Assembly (NCBI GenBank): GCA_963556495.2
Contig: OY747713.1
Span: 5,642,821 to 5,706,820 of the forward strand
Origin: Valencia hispanica
Lineage: Eukaryota; Chordata; Actinopteri; Cyprinodontiformes; Valenciidae
Length of the DNA stretch: 64,000 nucleotides
Direction of reading: 5' to 3'
Shown: positions 13,598 to 25,559 of the stretch, one piece after another
How positions within the stretch are numbered: position 1 is the stretch's first letter
Layout of the letters: each line of letters opens with the position of its first letter
Position numbers and translations under genes: made by a program
Notes under the pieces: model-generated
Database searches by the model: none
Told to the model about the DNA's origin: nothing
Seen by the model: the letters and a program-made list of their open reading frames with translations, nothing else

Positions 13598-13850
13598 CTG
13601 GGAAGATTGGATTTCTTTTAATAAATACTGAGCTACAGCTGGGGAAATTCAAGGCAACTGAGTGAGAATAAAAGTAAACCAAATGAAATATTAAATACAT
13701 GTAATTAATTAAAAACTGCTGTCTGATGTAATGTAAGAAAAGTCTCAGACAACTTTACATGATTAACTAAATATGAGTGAATAAAAGATGCCAGCAGGCA
13801 TTTTCTGTTTTGTTTAAAGAACAAGGACAACAAGATCTAACCGCATTTCA

Positions 13851-14290
13851 AACCAGAGAAGCAGTCAGAGCGCGCAGACCTCCACCAAGGCCCAGACCCC
13901 CCCGAATGTTGTTATCTAATTCAAACTTTTGGTACCTTTCCCAAAAAAAATGTCTGTTAATGAGAAGCATGGCTGTGTTTGTGCTGTCGCTGTGCTCTTC
14001 CAGCAGAGAGGGGAGATCCACACGATTAATTAGCTGTGCATACGGTCCAACCGTAGTGGGGCTGCTGCGCGAGCTCAGCCGTCTGTGAGCTCTGTGAGAC
14101 GGGAGAGGAGTCCACGATAGCGCCGCTGGTCGGTAGGTGAATCAACCCTAATATTTAATCAGTTGTTCCTGGTCCCAATGCAGACATTTCCAGGAAATTT
14201 TATCGAAATCCGTAAATTTTTGAGTTATCTTGCTAACAGACAGACAGACAAACAGACCAACGGGCAAGAAAACATATACCTCCAAGTGGA
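13851..14290 (+). mobile_element. RTE-tail-like retroelement fragment
   Basis: The GCGCAGACCTCCACCAAGGC stretch near 13870 and the tail with GAGTTATCTTGCTAACAGAC near 14221 followed by (ACAG)n and a CATATACCTCC end resemble the 3' ends of fish RTE-type LINEs or SINEs sharing them. A related tail is at 42500-42600. It lies close to the V-domain exon but does not enter it. Confidence 0.5.
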
Positions 14291-15021
14291 TGTCAACGAA
14301 ATACTTGTTACTCTGTAACTTCATTAAATGTAATAGTTCATGTTACTAACTAAAGGTTGATTCATGGCAACCTTGACTAAAAAACACCTGTTTTACTGGG
14401 CTATGAAACAAACAAAAAAAAAAACATCACTTTTATTTATGCATTGTTATTTGGTTGATGGAGAGTACACAATGGATGAGTGTCAGTAACAGAGTCTGGA
14501 CAGCTGACGTCAGAGAATAGCATTTCTTTGTTTACCTGCTAAATGAATTCATGCATATGAAAGGGGAACGTTTGAGTCAGACTGTTACTTTGAGATTTGG
14601 TGTTATTATATCTGTTAGTACACATTTGAAATGATACGCACATACATTAAAATGAACTCGGCATCTGTTTTTTTACTTGAACTGAGCTCAGCTTTCCATG
14701 ACTTGGTTAACAACGTTCTGAAGGCAAGAGAAACTAGGAACACTTCAGGACAAACTTTAGCTTCTTCATGCAGGAATGACCATTTATCCTTAAAGGTAAG
14801 CGCTTGGTGACTGCTGTGTTTCCACATCTGTGTGTGTGTTTCCTCACAAGGGTGGAGTTCAACAAACTGCAAACACACATTTCTATCTCTGTGAGGCCTT
14901 TACCCTCTCTTTGAATTTCACTTTAATGCCTTGCTTCTATTCTTAGTAGTGAAGGCTCATGTCATAATTATGTAAAAGAGATGTAACCATCTACTATATA
15001 ACTTTTAACTTTGCTCTCTTA

Positions 15022-15525
15022 GTGTCTGAGTTCAGTACAGGTGGAAATAATAGTGCAAGCTGTTTTGAAATGATGTGTGTGAAGATTTTTTCAGTTGATT
15101 CATACCTTAGTTACCATAACTATGTAGATGATACTCAGCTCAACATTACAATGTCACCAGGTGACTTTGAACCCATCCAGATGCTAAGCAAATGCACTGA
15201 GCAAATCAATGGACGGATGTGGCATAACTTTCTTCAGCTGAATAGAAACACAACTGAAGAATTTATTTTTGGACCTAACGAACGATTCAGGGTCAGCTAA
15301 CAGCTTTGGTTAATACAGCGGGAAACTACTGAGCACGCCCAAACTCTAGGTGTACTGATAAACTCAGACCTTAATCTCCAGGGTCACATGAAGGCCAGCA
15401 TTTTATCACCTGAGGAACATTTCTAGGAATAAAGGACTGATGTCGCAACAGGATGTCGAAAACTCAACCATGCCTTTATCTTTAGTCAGATTGATTACTG
15501 CAACAGCTTCTTAACAGGTCTGCCA
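15022..15525 (+). mobile_element. L2-type LINE reverse transcriptase fragment
   Basis: An open stretch at 15022-15300 carries YVDDTQLNI at 15121 onward, the RT catalytic box (family consensus YADDTQLY), then SPGDFEPI and NFLQLNRN, which are typical of L2-group LINEs. After a frameshift the downstream LGVLINSDLNLQGH and FSQIDYCNS pieces follow at 15348-15520. The element is truncated at both ends and inactive. It sits in the intron that splits the V domain. Confidence 0.8.
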
Positions 15526-16789
15526 TAAAGTAATTGTATTTCCCATTCAAATGCACAAGTCTTCAGTGGTTGTGGGTCTGTTCGAAGAACTCTAATGGCA
15601 GGTTGTACAGGACTTTCGCACCAAGAACACAATATTTGTATAGATTGCCTGCCATTGTCTTCCAAATGTTGGATTCATGCATTTTTTCAGTTTACTATTC
15701 CTGCCACATGTCCTCCAGCTTCAGTCCATTGCAGTACAGCTATAGAATTAAAAAAATTTTTTTTTTTATAAAATAATTTTTGGACCATGCATCAAAATTA
15801 GCTAAAGTAGTTGAAAAACCTTTCAGTAAGGGGTCATAAATCTTTTACAGGACTGAATGAAAGATTTGCTTTACTTACGGATTCCCTCTCAAGGACTATT
15901 ATAAGCTTTTCTTTGTGAGATTTCTGATTGTGACAAATATCGATATCTGCAGCGGCTGTTTGAGACTCCGGGCCTGAGGGAGAACACTGTGATGCTTTCC
16001 CACATTGATTTCATTTTTCTCTGCTGTTTTCAAAGAGAGAGCCAATATTGCCTAAAGTGGGAGACCAGGAAGGAGAGGGAATACAGTTCATCAATACACA
16101 TTTAGCAAACATCTAAACGTATGACATCTCAGGATGGGGGGGGGGGGGGGGTTTGAGGCACAAACAGGGAGGGCTGGAAACGGAGATGAGACTCCCTGTT
16201 CAGTTGTTGATTGCAGTGAGAATAAAACACAGGACTAATGAATCCACATGTAATTTCAGATTTTCTATGTGAGCAAATTACCTATTGATTCCGAGCACCA
16301 GCCTGAGGGCAGCAGATCCCTGAAGATCAAATCAAGTTAGCAAACAGTTCATTTAGTCAAAGTTTACATATTCTCTGAAATCTACTGAAAATTGATGGGT
16401 ATTGAACAAGAACTGAGAGAAAAAGTGTTGTTGTTTTTTAAAGGAGACTATTGGACTTCCTGAAGAATTAATAAAAAAGACATATTGGAAAAATAACGAG
16501 AAAGTTGTGATATTGTTTGCTTTGTTTACTCCAGGAAATTAATAAATAGCTTTTATAATATGGAGCCTCTGCATGTCCACTACTTCTACGCCTGACTGTG
16601 CTTCAGGCACAGGAGCTCATCGTCATAAAACCAGGATGTCGACCACTATATTTCACATCGTTTGTCCCTCTGAGCTAACCGGGCCGATGGATTTTGGTGC
16701 TCATTTGCATTGTTTCCTCACCATCTGATTGGTCCGATTAACACGCTGCAAGGCTCCCATTTACCAGTCAGTTAACCCAAATAGTCGCA

Positions 16790-16950
16790 GCAGAAGATCA
16801 CTCATGGTGACACTGGTTCTGGTGGAAGTTTCTTCCTGTTAAGAGGGTGTCACTCCTTTCCACTATCACCTAGTGCTTGCTTGAGGCTCCATTGGATAGA
16901 AAACAGTCTACTGCTTGTTATGAAAAAGTGAATTTGAGAGCTTTACAATG
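16790..16950 (+). mobile_element. L2-type LINE 3' end fragment
   Basis: TGGTTCTGGTGGAAGTTTCT followed by TCCTGTTAAGAGG and a TAGTGCTTGCTTGAGG segment is the recognisable 3' UTR of a common fish LINE. The usual short terminal repeats are not clear. It abuts the Tigger-like terminal sequence at 16953. Confidence 0.6.
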
Positions 16951-17125
16951 TACAGTGGAACTCCGCCTATTCACGGTTCAGAAGATAAAGATAATACAGT
17001 AACACCAGATTAGATTTTAAATCATAGTAAAGTATCCTCATGAAGACTAACTAGAAATTGTAAGTCAAGTTGCAAATCATAACCTAACATTAGCTGTAAA
17101 GCCAATAGGATGTTGATTTGAAATA

Positions 17126-17576
17126 CAGTAGACACCTCGCCTATTTGCAATTCAGTTTTTGCTGATTTTTCTGTGGAACGTAACTAAATTATTTATGGAA
17201 ATTTTGTCTATCCATGGGTCTTCTTCTTAGACTATATCTATAATATTCCAAGAACAATATTGGGAAGCTGAAAACCCTTTACACAATGCTATTTGACATA
17301 CTATTGGCTGCCATTTGCTAAGTAGCCAATCCAGGAGAACCATTCTTTTTCCTTAAAAGCGGGGAAAGACTGAATTTTAGCTTCTGCTGTAGCGAAAAGA
17401 CTGTTTCCACTGTGTGCATTAATACATTTTAAGGTATGTTTGGTGTTTGAGCAATTAAAATAGGCAATTATAGGCATCTTTAGAGAGAGTCTTAAGCATT
17501 GTAGGATTTCAGGGGTTAGGGACCAAAGCTGGGGAGGTTGTGCTCCATAATCCCCTTGAATACTGAGGGTCCACTG
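17126..17576 (-). mobile_element. Tigger-like MITE, copy 1
   Basis: The ends CAGTAGACACCTCGCC and GGGTCCACTG are imperfect inverted repeats of the CAGTGGAC type, flanked on both sides by TA (17124-17125 and 17577-17578), the target duplication of Tc1/mariner-superfamily elements such as Tigger. It has no coding capacity. Read on the minus strand its interior aligns by eye with 39507-39738 and 60122-60439, including a block around CAGAAGCTAA and a GATTGGCTAC block. A further terminal-like sequence, CAGTGGAACTCCGCCTATTC, begins at 16953 after TA and may be an older truncated copy. Confidence 0.7.
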
Positions 17577-18539
17577 TAACTACAGGATTGATTTAGAATG
17601 TACATATCACATATGTATTAAATGTAACTTTAATCAGTCTATAGGACTGGATTCGCTTGAATATATATTTTGGGACATTAATGTTTTTGCCATGGAAAGT
17701 ACTTCAAAAAATAATTCGCTCTTTATAAATCTGAAATAAAATAACTTCATTCAAAAGAGTTTAAGTAACCAAATAAGATCATTTCTGTATTTGTGGATTG
17801 TGAGTAATTTCATACGAATGGAACAAACTCATGGGTAAATATGACCTTCAGGTCCTCCAGTAAAACCTGTGATGCTTAATGTTGGAATTTGGTGATATAA
17901 AACTGAAATAAATAACCTTGAATTATATACAGATATATCCATAAAAACAGTCATGTTTCTTTATGTAACTATACGTGATAACAGAGGCTGCCAATGGCCT
18001 AAAATAACATTTATGATTTATGATTTGTTGAACAAAGCAATTACTTAGCTGACCTGCGGTACAGACTCAGACGTGTCGGACTGCTACCAGCAGGGGTGGA
18101 TGCAGCATATACAGACTCACTCAGCAGAAAAAGGACGTTTGAACAAAACACCAACTCATGGCACCTTTCCACGGAGCAGTGGGCGTGTTTATTTACGCTG
18201 CAGAATGGAAGCTCTGCAGAACATCTGGCAGATTAGGTTGATTTTCATGTGACTTTTTTATTCTGTAACCATTTCTGAAGAGTGCTTTTTTTCTTTCGTC
18301 TTTCTTGTCTGCAGCACATTGTTGCATTTCCAAATCCGTCTGTTATATAGGAGGGAGGTTCAGTGAACTCAGTGTTCTTTGCTTTTCTTCCCACGGAAAG
18401 TACTGCTGTACTCTAGAGCCCCCTGTTCCCCATGGAGTGATCAATTATTCCTCTCTGTTCGGCTAGATGAGTCTGGTTTAAAGTAGTTTTGCTCTCCACC
18501 TTAGTTCCAGTCAAATGAACTTGTTATACTTCAGCACAT

Positions 18540-18890
18540 CAGGACAGCTTGGACAACTTCAAGCTTCTAATTTTGTGCAAACAGAACAACATGAATGTAC
18601 ACCAGCACACAAAGTAAGGTCTATTCATCTATGAATGAGCCAGTTTGGTGTAAGCCCTACAATGAGTCCTGACCTAAACCAAACAGAACACCTTCGGGAT
18701 AAAATAGAGCAGAGACTAGAAGCCAGACCTTCTCCTCCAACATCAGTGTCTGACCTCACAATTGCTCTCTTGAAGAATGTGAATATCTGACCAAAAACAG
18801 ATTCCAAAATCTGTAGAAGGCCTGGAAACCACTGTATTAAAGTGGGTTGTCATTAAAGGCAAATGACCCAATAATTTTGCCAATCTGGTT
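18540..18890 (+). mobile_element. Tc1-like transposase C-terminal fragment
   Basis: The plus strand from about 18668 reads SPDLNQTEHL, the catalytic-region signature (consensus SPDLNPIEHLW), then SPPTSVSDLTIAL, in the usual order for fish Tc1-like transposases. Only the 3' third is left, without a full frame or clear terminal repeat. Confidence 0.7.
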
Positions 18891-19562
18891 TGCATACGGT
18901 TATTTCTTTTGTCTTATCGATGTTCCTTGTTTAGATATAAGGGGGGAAATTGGAAGCTTGCACCAAAGAATACTATCTAATTTAATATTTCTATTGAAGT
19001 TATAGAAATCTTTAAATTGAGTTCAGATAAATCAAGCTTAATGTTAGCTGATGCTCTGAATTGATATTTTGGGGAAAGGACAGCTGGATTCAAATTACGT
19101 TTACAATAAAGCAGCTAATTTACAGCTTAAATACCAATAAAGTGTAAAAAGAATTGTAATATTTAGCCGCTCTGACAATACGGACTGTAAAAAGGGATCC
19201 ATTAGAGTATTTTTCCAGTCATCCACTGGTGCAGTTCTGCTGCTTCATTTTTTCTCCCATCTGTTGATGGAACAGCCTCTTAAGAGTCCGCTTTTATTCT
19301 GCTGTGGAGGCAGGCAGCTCAGGTTTCCATAAAAGTCTGCTCTTTACCTCCATAAAAGAAACAGTTTTCTACGGAAAGTTGATCTCTTTTCAGAAGAACA
19401 TGTTTACTGCTGATTCTTAGAAAGTATTTTAGGAGACCGAGGAATTTTATCCCCAAAATAATCCAGTCCTCCCTTTTCCTAACCTTAAGAAATTCACCCT
19501 GAATCAAAAACTGAGATTCCAAATCTACTAGAAAATAGTGATTTTTTTGTGTGTGTGCCAAC

Positions 19563-19675
19563 CTGAGTGAGCTTGGTTAAACTTCCTCCATCGACGAATT
19601 CGCAGCGCAAATCAACAGACTCTGAGGGATACGCCTCCACTTCCTGATCCACTCGCACTTTCTGAGCAACAACAC
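19563..19675 (-). CDS. Nectin-family V-domain exon, first half (partial gene)
   Basis: This exon encodes the N-terminal part of a V-type Ig domain of a nectin/PVR-like cell-adhesion receptor, a single-pass membrane protein whose first Ig domain makes the trans contacts between cells. On the minus strand a pyrimidine-rich tract (purine-rich at 19684-19710 on the plus strand) leads to a TGCAG acceptor at 19676-19680. The exon ends in CAG followed by a GT donor at 19561-19562. It is 113 nt long. Translating so that it ends on a full codon leaves two bases of a split codon at the 5' end, so entry is phase 1, as usual for Ig exons. The product begins VVAQKVRVDQEVEAYPSESV and has the B-strand cysteine at 19602-19604 in the context DLRCEF. 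The start resembles the QxVRV opening of nectin-2. The signal-peptide exon is not seen. Family call is strong; the paralog is an inference. Confidence 0.85.
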
Positions 19676-20339
19676 CTGCAGCAAAAGAAAAAAGAAAAAA
19701 AGAAAGTTAAATCAGGATTTAGAGTCATTCCCTGAATCCAATTTTTAACCGTTTGAAGAGGATTAGCAGAGTCTGAATATAGAATATGACCAGAGATGTA
19801 GTTTCATTAAAGAGAACGACTGAAACAGGCCTCAGGGAGCATCTCAGCCAGCTTTCTTCAGCTCCACTCCTGCTTATTACAGTAAAAAACACCCACAGGG
19901 AGCCGGCATTAGGGGGCGAGCCTCCAGGAACGCCACTGCTGCTTGGGAATGTTGTGTGTTTCATGCAAAAGCATTTCAGAGGAAAGCAAAAATCAGCGTG
20001 TAACCCCGAGCAGGAAAAGCACCGCCAAGAGAGCAGTGCTGGTCAAATGGACCCACATAGGTTCAGAGAGAACAAACAGGGGAGCCGACCTCCCTGAACT
20101 TAAAGAGAGCAGGAAGACGGCATGTCAGAGCGGAGCAGAGTCTGAGTGCTCTGCAGACTCTGTTTATCATCGGGAAATTTAGCAAGAATGTTGAAAATTC
20201 CACAAAAACACCATCAAAATCCTAAGACATTTACATTCAACACTGATTATAACCAGGTTCTACATTTGGCTTCCAAATGCAAAATAAAGAAAAGGGAGAA
20301 GATAGTGTAGGGAGTTTATTGAAAACAGCCTTTCAACTT

Positions 20340-20632
20340 AAGTCTTGTGGAATCACTGGAGACGATGAGGCAAAGAAGGATTCTTCATAAAATCAAAGAA
20401 ATTATGGAAAACCCTGAGCATCCTCTTCATGAGACTGTCATACAACAACAGTGTCTTCAGTCGGAGGCTTCTTCAGTTTCGCTGCAATACAGACCGCTAC
20501 AGGAAATCCCTCCTGCCCACAGCCATCATCATCTACAACAACTCCTTAAAGAATTAATTATATGAGCTACAACAACACTTAATTACCCTCTGGGATCAAT
20601 AAAGCATTTTTGAATTGAATTGAATTGTCCGT
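20340..20632 (+). mobile_element. Non-LTR retrotransposon 3' end
   Basis: A frame at 20347-20460 contains ENPEHPLHETV, the end of a non-LTR retrotransposon protein. Non-coding 3' sequence follows and ends with CTCTGGGATCAATAAAGCA and a (GAATT)n tail at 20612-20632. Another copy of such a tail is at 59170-59215. The element is 5'-truncated. I cannot name the clade with confidence. Confidence 0.6.
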
Positions 20633-20875
20633 TGATCAGCTGAAAACGCAAACTAATAGTCCCCAAAAAAGCTTCAGTAGTGAGTAAACCCACTCAGAAT
20701 GTTAGGGGCTTTAGTAGGCTGGTCGGAGACGCTGGTTTCATGATGTCGGTTCCACAGACCAACAGGAACCAACATCTGATTTTACAAACCCCTCCTGCCG
20801 TCAGCGAGAAGCGGTCCCTGCTGCAACATCTCCACACAGCCAGCTGTGGCTCCAGTCCTCTGCACAACAATATTA

Positions 20876-20881
<6 letters not shown>

Positions 20882-20910
<29 letters not shown>
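20882..20910. repeat. (TA)n microsatellite
   Basis: A run of about 14 TA units, followed by interrupted TA. It is the shortest of three TA tracts in the window. Confidence 0.9.
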
Positions 20911-20916
<6 letters not shown>

Positions 20917-22139
20917 TAATCTGACATTAATTGTTGCTGGCTTTAAACAATAGCTCATAATTTATGAATTTATCCTCATCAGGAAGTTTCTAACCAGCAA
21001 GACTAATTGCTGCTGCTGTCTCTTGTTCAGGAATGACACATGAGTGTTTACTTCCTTAGATTAATGGACCATAATGAACTTGTTTTGCTTTAAATTAGGA
21101 GAGGGAGAAAGAAAAGGATTCAAACAGAAAATGAAAGAAAGGCAGACAGAGGAAGAACAAGAGGGGAAAAACCGAGAAGTTGTAATCCTTTGTGATCCGG
21201 TCCAACTGTCTGCCAACTTCTGGGAGAAGAAAAGTGACATTTTCTGAGGAGGCTTCCATTGTTTGAGGATGACAGTCAAATCTCTTTTTTGTTCATCATT
21301 TCAGTAACTCATACAGTACAGTGGGTGCCTTTTTTCTGTTTCACCTCTACTTGTTCTTCTCTTAAACGCCCTAACATCATGCAGAGGCCCGCCCACCCCA
21401 ACTACCAACCCCCTGCAGACCCAGTTTCAAATCCAACCAGGGTCTCCTCTCCTCCAGCTCCCCTCTCAGCCTGCCTCTGGGTCTGTAAAGATAAAATTCT
21501 TGCTGGGAGCTGGCCCTCTCGCTCTACCCTGCAAGAAAAGGGGATAAGCGCTCGCTAACTGCTCGCTAACCCCGGGTGGTTCTGCTGAAAAAGCCTCTTA
21601 GTGTGTGAGGGATTGATTAGGACAATAAGTTACAAGCAGCTGCACGGAGGTGAACGGGCCAGGGAGGATTTAGGCTGCAAATCAGCTGTAAAACACAGTC
21701 ACACAAACAAAGAAAACAGAAGAAGAAGTGTGCACGTGCGCCTCAGGCGATGCTGGGTTACGCTGGATTTACGGTGTGCATGCGGCCACGTGACGACAGA
21801 TGCGTGGAAGAATGAGTTTTTTTAAAGCGTGAAGTCATATGCATGCTTAGCAGTGCGGCTGCATGCATAAATCAGAGCATCTCATTGTAATGTCTGTAGA
21901 TTCAGACACTCCAGCTCAGTCTTTACCCTAAGGGGGCAATAAGGCACCCATTTCAATGTAATTCAGACAAACACATACATTCAAACCTTCAGACTTTGTA
22001 ACCAGGTTTTACACTAAGAACCACGATTGCATCAGCTTTTCATATTTCCTCTTTCTTCCTAATTAACTCATCAACATAAATCCTGCTAATCCCATTAAAC
22101 AGATATGAAAATCCTCAGAAACAAAAACAGCCACAAACT

Positions 22140-22560
22140 TGTAGATTATTTTCAGATGTCAAAGATATTGATAGCAGTAAAAAAAAGTGATGAGGAAAAA
22201 ATATGCTATAATGCGGGGAATAGACAGAGAGAAATAATGCAGCTTGATATTAAATATTAAAAAAGAATCAAGGAGTAAAGAGTCAGGAAAAGTGTACGAG
22301 AAGCTGGAAGGAAAGAAGTTACCGAGGCTGATAAATGCAACAGAATAAAAAAACTGCAGGGAGAGAAACGGAGGAAAAAGATTTATTAATGTAAAGGGGT
22401 TAAAGTTATGACTAAGGCAGAGAGAGCCTGTAGGCAGTGAAGACTCTGGAGTGAAGAGACGGGAAGTACATTTGAAAATGGTCAAAAAGAAGACAGAAAG
22501 AGAAAAAGCAGAACGAGATGAGAGTGAAAGGTGGAGAGAAGAGATGATTAAGTTCCTCAA
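22140..22560. repeat. Purine-rich tract on the plus strand
   Basis: For about 400 bases the plus strand is strongly purine-biased, with repeated AGAAAG, GAGAGA and AAGAAG words. Open frames on both strands (a 133-codon minus frame rich in S, F and L, and a K/E/R-rich plus frame) follow from this composition and carry no domain. Such tracts can form non-B DNA. Confidence 0.6.
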
Positions 22561-23156
22561 ACTAAACTCCAGAACGAGTCAAAACAAGATCAACAGTAGA
22601 GGTTTTCAATTATGCATCTATTCATACCAAAATATCCCAATAGTTCTTATTAAATGGATCCAAACTAATGCTCAATTCTTCTGAAACAGATTTATTATTT
22701 CCCAGACATTTGGGATGGAAAATGGGTAGAAACACACAGTATTTGGCGGGTTTTGAAGGGTTCAGAGTTCAAATGAGACAAAATGAGAGTAAAGAATCGG
22801 CGACTTGACTCGAAGCTGACTAAGAAAAAACCCCGGAGTAGACTTGATCCCGATTGCTATTCTCTTAACTTGGATAAAGCTCAGCCCCTATAATGATGCC
22901 AACAGAGAAAGAAAGATTTTACTGACTGCTGCAGCTCCCCGTCTTTCTGTAATGTCATCTCCTCTTGTTAGACATCTTCAGACAGCTAGCTGAGTGGGGA
23001 AGAGCTGCACAGAGAGCAGCTGAAACACTCCTTATTACATTTTAAAACGTTCAAAGCAAAGTAGAAATTCTATGAAGCAAGAGAACTATTTTTTCTTTAG
23101 GTTTAGTTTGCACACTAAGTGCATCTGTGTTAATGTATTTTATGGTAGGAGCTAAC

Positions 23157-23700
23157 ATATCCATCCATCCACCTCATTCTAGGGAGTGCCAAGGTGTTTT
23201 GAGGACAGATAGGATGTATAGTCCATCCCGTGACTTCTGGTTATACCCTGGTGCCTCCTCCCAGCTGGACTTTGATGGAAAACTTCAAGCTCCATGGTGA
23301 CGGAGCTCCTGGCCTTGTCTCCAAGACTATCCACCCTATGTAGATCTGGGTGTCACGCTGCCCTATTCACTCCTCATTGTCTGCACCTGTCTCTAATCAT
23401 TCACACCTGATCCTACTCACCTCCTGCCTTTATTACCCATCACTTCCCTTCACTCAGTGCCGGATCCAACTATTGATGTCTCGTGTGCCTTCCCTGCTGT
23501 CTCGTTCCTGCCCGATGTCCAGTGTCTCCGTTCCTGCCGTCTTCACCACCACCATCATCATCACCTCCTCCACCTTTAAATAAACATCCTGCACTTCCTC
23601 AGCGTCTGCGTTTGGGTCCATACTCTACACACACCCCTGACACTGGGTCATTTTGGCCACTCCTACCTGGGATCTCCATCTTTCAACCATGATGTATGTG
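23157..23700 (+). mobile_element. LINE-like repeat interrupted by a solo LTR
   Basis: The left part (23157-23350), with ATTCTAGGGAGTGCCAAGG and CTCCTCCCAGCTGGACTTTG, and the right part (23643-23700), with CCTGGGATCTCCATCTTTCA, belong to one familiar fish repeat. They are contiguous once the LTR at 23351-23642 is removed, so this repeat is older than the LTR. Confidence 0.6.
23351..23642 (+). mobile_element. Solo LTR with 5-bp target duplication
   Basis: The 292-bp segment begins TGTCACGCTG and ends CCCTGACA, the TG...CA ends of an LTR. It is flanked on both sides by CTGGG (23346-23350 and 23643-23647), a perfect 5-bp target duplication. An AATAAA polyadenylation signal is at about 23579, in the position expected for an LTR. 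Five-base duplications and this style of LTR fit Gypsy-type retrotransposons. There is no internal region, so it arose by recombination between two LTRs. The open frames across it are incidental. Confidence 0.8.
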
Positions 23701-23881
23701 TCTTGACCATAGTTGAGAGTTTGACTACATTCAGGCTCAGCTCTTTTTTCACTACAACAGACCAGAGTTGGATGTTCATGGATTTGCTATTGCTCATGCA
23801 AACCATACAAAGCCTTTTCAACTATTAGCTTTGAGGCAAACCAAAAGGCAGTAGAGGCAACATCAATGAATCTAGAACTAA

Positions 23882-24645
23882 TAGGGGTCTAACAGTACAC
23901 AAAAATCAAGCCTTAGTATGTACTTGGAGTTTTAAAGTCACGGTTTGGGATGTTTTAATCGAGAAAAATAAATACTAATGTGAATGACGTTTTTTTTTTT
24001 TTTTACTTTGATCAGCATTAAACCAAGAACCTTTCTTTTCCTTAAATTGCTTCCTTTTAATTCCGGAAATCTTTTTGATTTTACTATGTTTTATAACTTA
24101 AAAAAGCTGAAAGTATAGAACTGACTGGAAATTTGATTGGATTTAAAAATAAAAAATATAGTACAAGCAGACATAGCCAGAGTAGAAAACAATATATTTT
24201 GCCAACTTGCATTTTATACAAATAAGGACTTTGGGCTGATTGAATGCTACTGGTAGCCATGTGGACGTCAGCTGGTTTTTCTCTAGTATCAGTGATGTTT
24301 ACATTCAGCTTGACATTGTTTCAGGTGAATCATTCAGTTCAGTGCAGAGCGTGTTATGGACCTTACTGCTGTTGAAAGATGCGTTCGCTGACAAAGTTCT
24401 GGTTCGGTCCATCTTTCTTTTCCTACTGTAGCTCCATGAGAAACCATTAATGTTCTGAAATTGCAGAGCTCAGTGATAGCCAGAGGTCCTTTCTGTTTTG
24501 TTATCACTTTTTGAAGTTGCACTGCGCTCAGAGTTTGGTATCTAAAAATTCTGCATGTGTTCAGGCAGAAAACAGCTGTATTCCTTCAATACAAATGCGT
24601 ACTGCAGCACCGAAAAATCCGAATACATGTACCGTTAGACCCTTA
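23882..24645 (+). mobile_element. Non-autonomous hAT element, copy 2
   Basis: It starts TAGGGGTCTAACAGTACAC and ends GTACCGTTAGACCCTTA, giving clear inverted terminal repeats. Flanking 8-mers AGAACTAA and ATAACCAA agree at six of eight bases and may be a decayed target duplication. Its interior matches 4735-5679 across most of its length, with a deletion relative to copy 1 around the 5040-5190 equivalent. No transposase is encoded. Confidence 0.8.
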
Positions 24646-25559
24646 ATAACCAATATAGTTCCACAAATGTCCCGAATTTGGCCTTTAGTGCTTCTAGATG
24701 GAAATTCCTTTCCTCTTTTGGTCAGTAGGAAGCCAGTATCTGTAGACTTATGAATGTCATTCAGCTTTAACAATGAAAAAGTATGTAATTCAACAAAGAC
24801 AATTATTGGTAGAAGGAGCTTTGTCAAATGAAATTATATTTATCCACTGGTTGCCTTTATGCTTTTCAGAGAAAAGGTTAAACTTATGCACGACAAGCTG
24901 TTGGGGAAATTGGTGTCAATGCACCTCAATAAACCTTATCTATTCAATCCTTTCCATTATAACCCCGATGATCCCACAATTTGCCTCCTATTTCACTGTT
25001 GCACGGCGCAGCTTCAGCAACACGAAATGGAAAGTCGAAGAGGGGAGGCGGTTAAATGAACGGCCATACTCTGCCTGCCTCCCTACGCTCCGGAGAGATG
25101 AATCACAGTTAATTGACATTTAGAGGCTTGTGGCATTTGCCTGTTTATGCGGCGCTTTTGCCGTGTAGACGGCGTGCAGTGTAAACAGGAGGAATATGCT
25201 GATGGGGTGCTCACTCATCCACATTTACATCCAAATCACACACTAATAGAAGGCAACGATGCACAGCTGTTTGGTTTTGGAGGGTTTTTTCCTCCTGTCA
25301 GCCTGTCATGATGTCACTTCTGTCAGCTTCTATCTGGGCGATTTTCAGCAGATGTGAAATGACAAAATAGAATAGATTTATGCATTTTAACAGATCGAAC
25401 TAGAGCTACAGTACTGCATGCAGTGTTACTTGCATTTCAAAGTATCCTAAATTTCAAAGGATTTAGATTTGTTCCTCCTCTAAATAACTGCATCAGATTT
25501 TAGGGGGGAAAAAATCTTCAACCAGGGACTCAGTGTTTTCAAAATTTCTTCCGCTCCAC

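Larger units (their letters stand above)
13598..19562 (-). other. Phase-0 intron splitting the nectin V domain
   Basis: This 5965-bp segment lies between the CAG|GT donor at 19562 and the CAG acceptor ending at 13598. Joining the exons across it keeps the reading frame and gives one continuous V domain, cut between the B/C loop and the conserved C-strand tryptophan. It contains an RTE-tail-like repeat, an L2-type reverse transcriptase remnant, a LINE 3' end, a Tigger-like MITE, a Tc1-like remnant and a 16-bp G run (16136-16151). No further exon is visible inside. Confidence 0.8.

Noticed and set aside
22159..22560. 133-codon minus-strand frame
   Set aside because: It is the complement of a purine-rich tract and is made mostly of S, F, L and I; no domain.
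23350..23692. Proline/serine-rich open frames as genes
   Set aside because: They lie within the solo LTR and cross its border; no domain.
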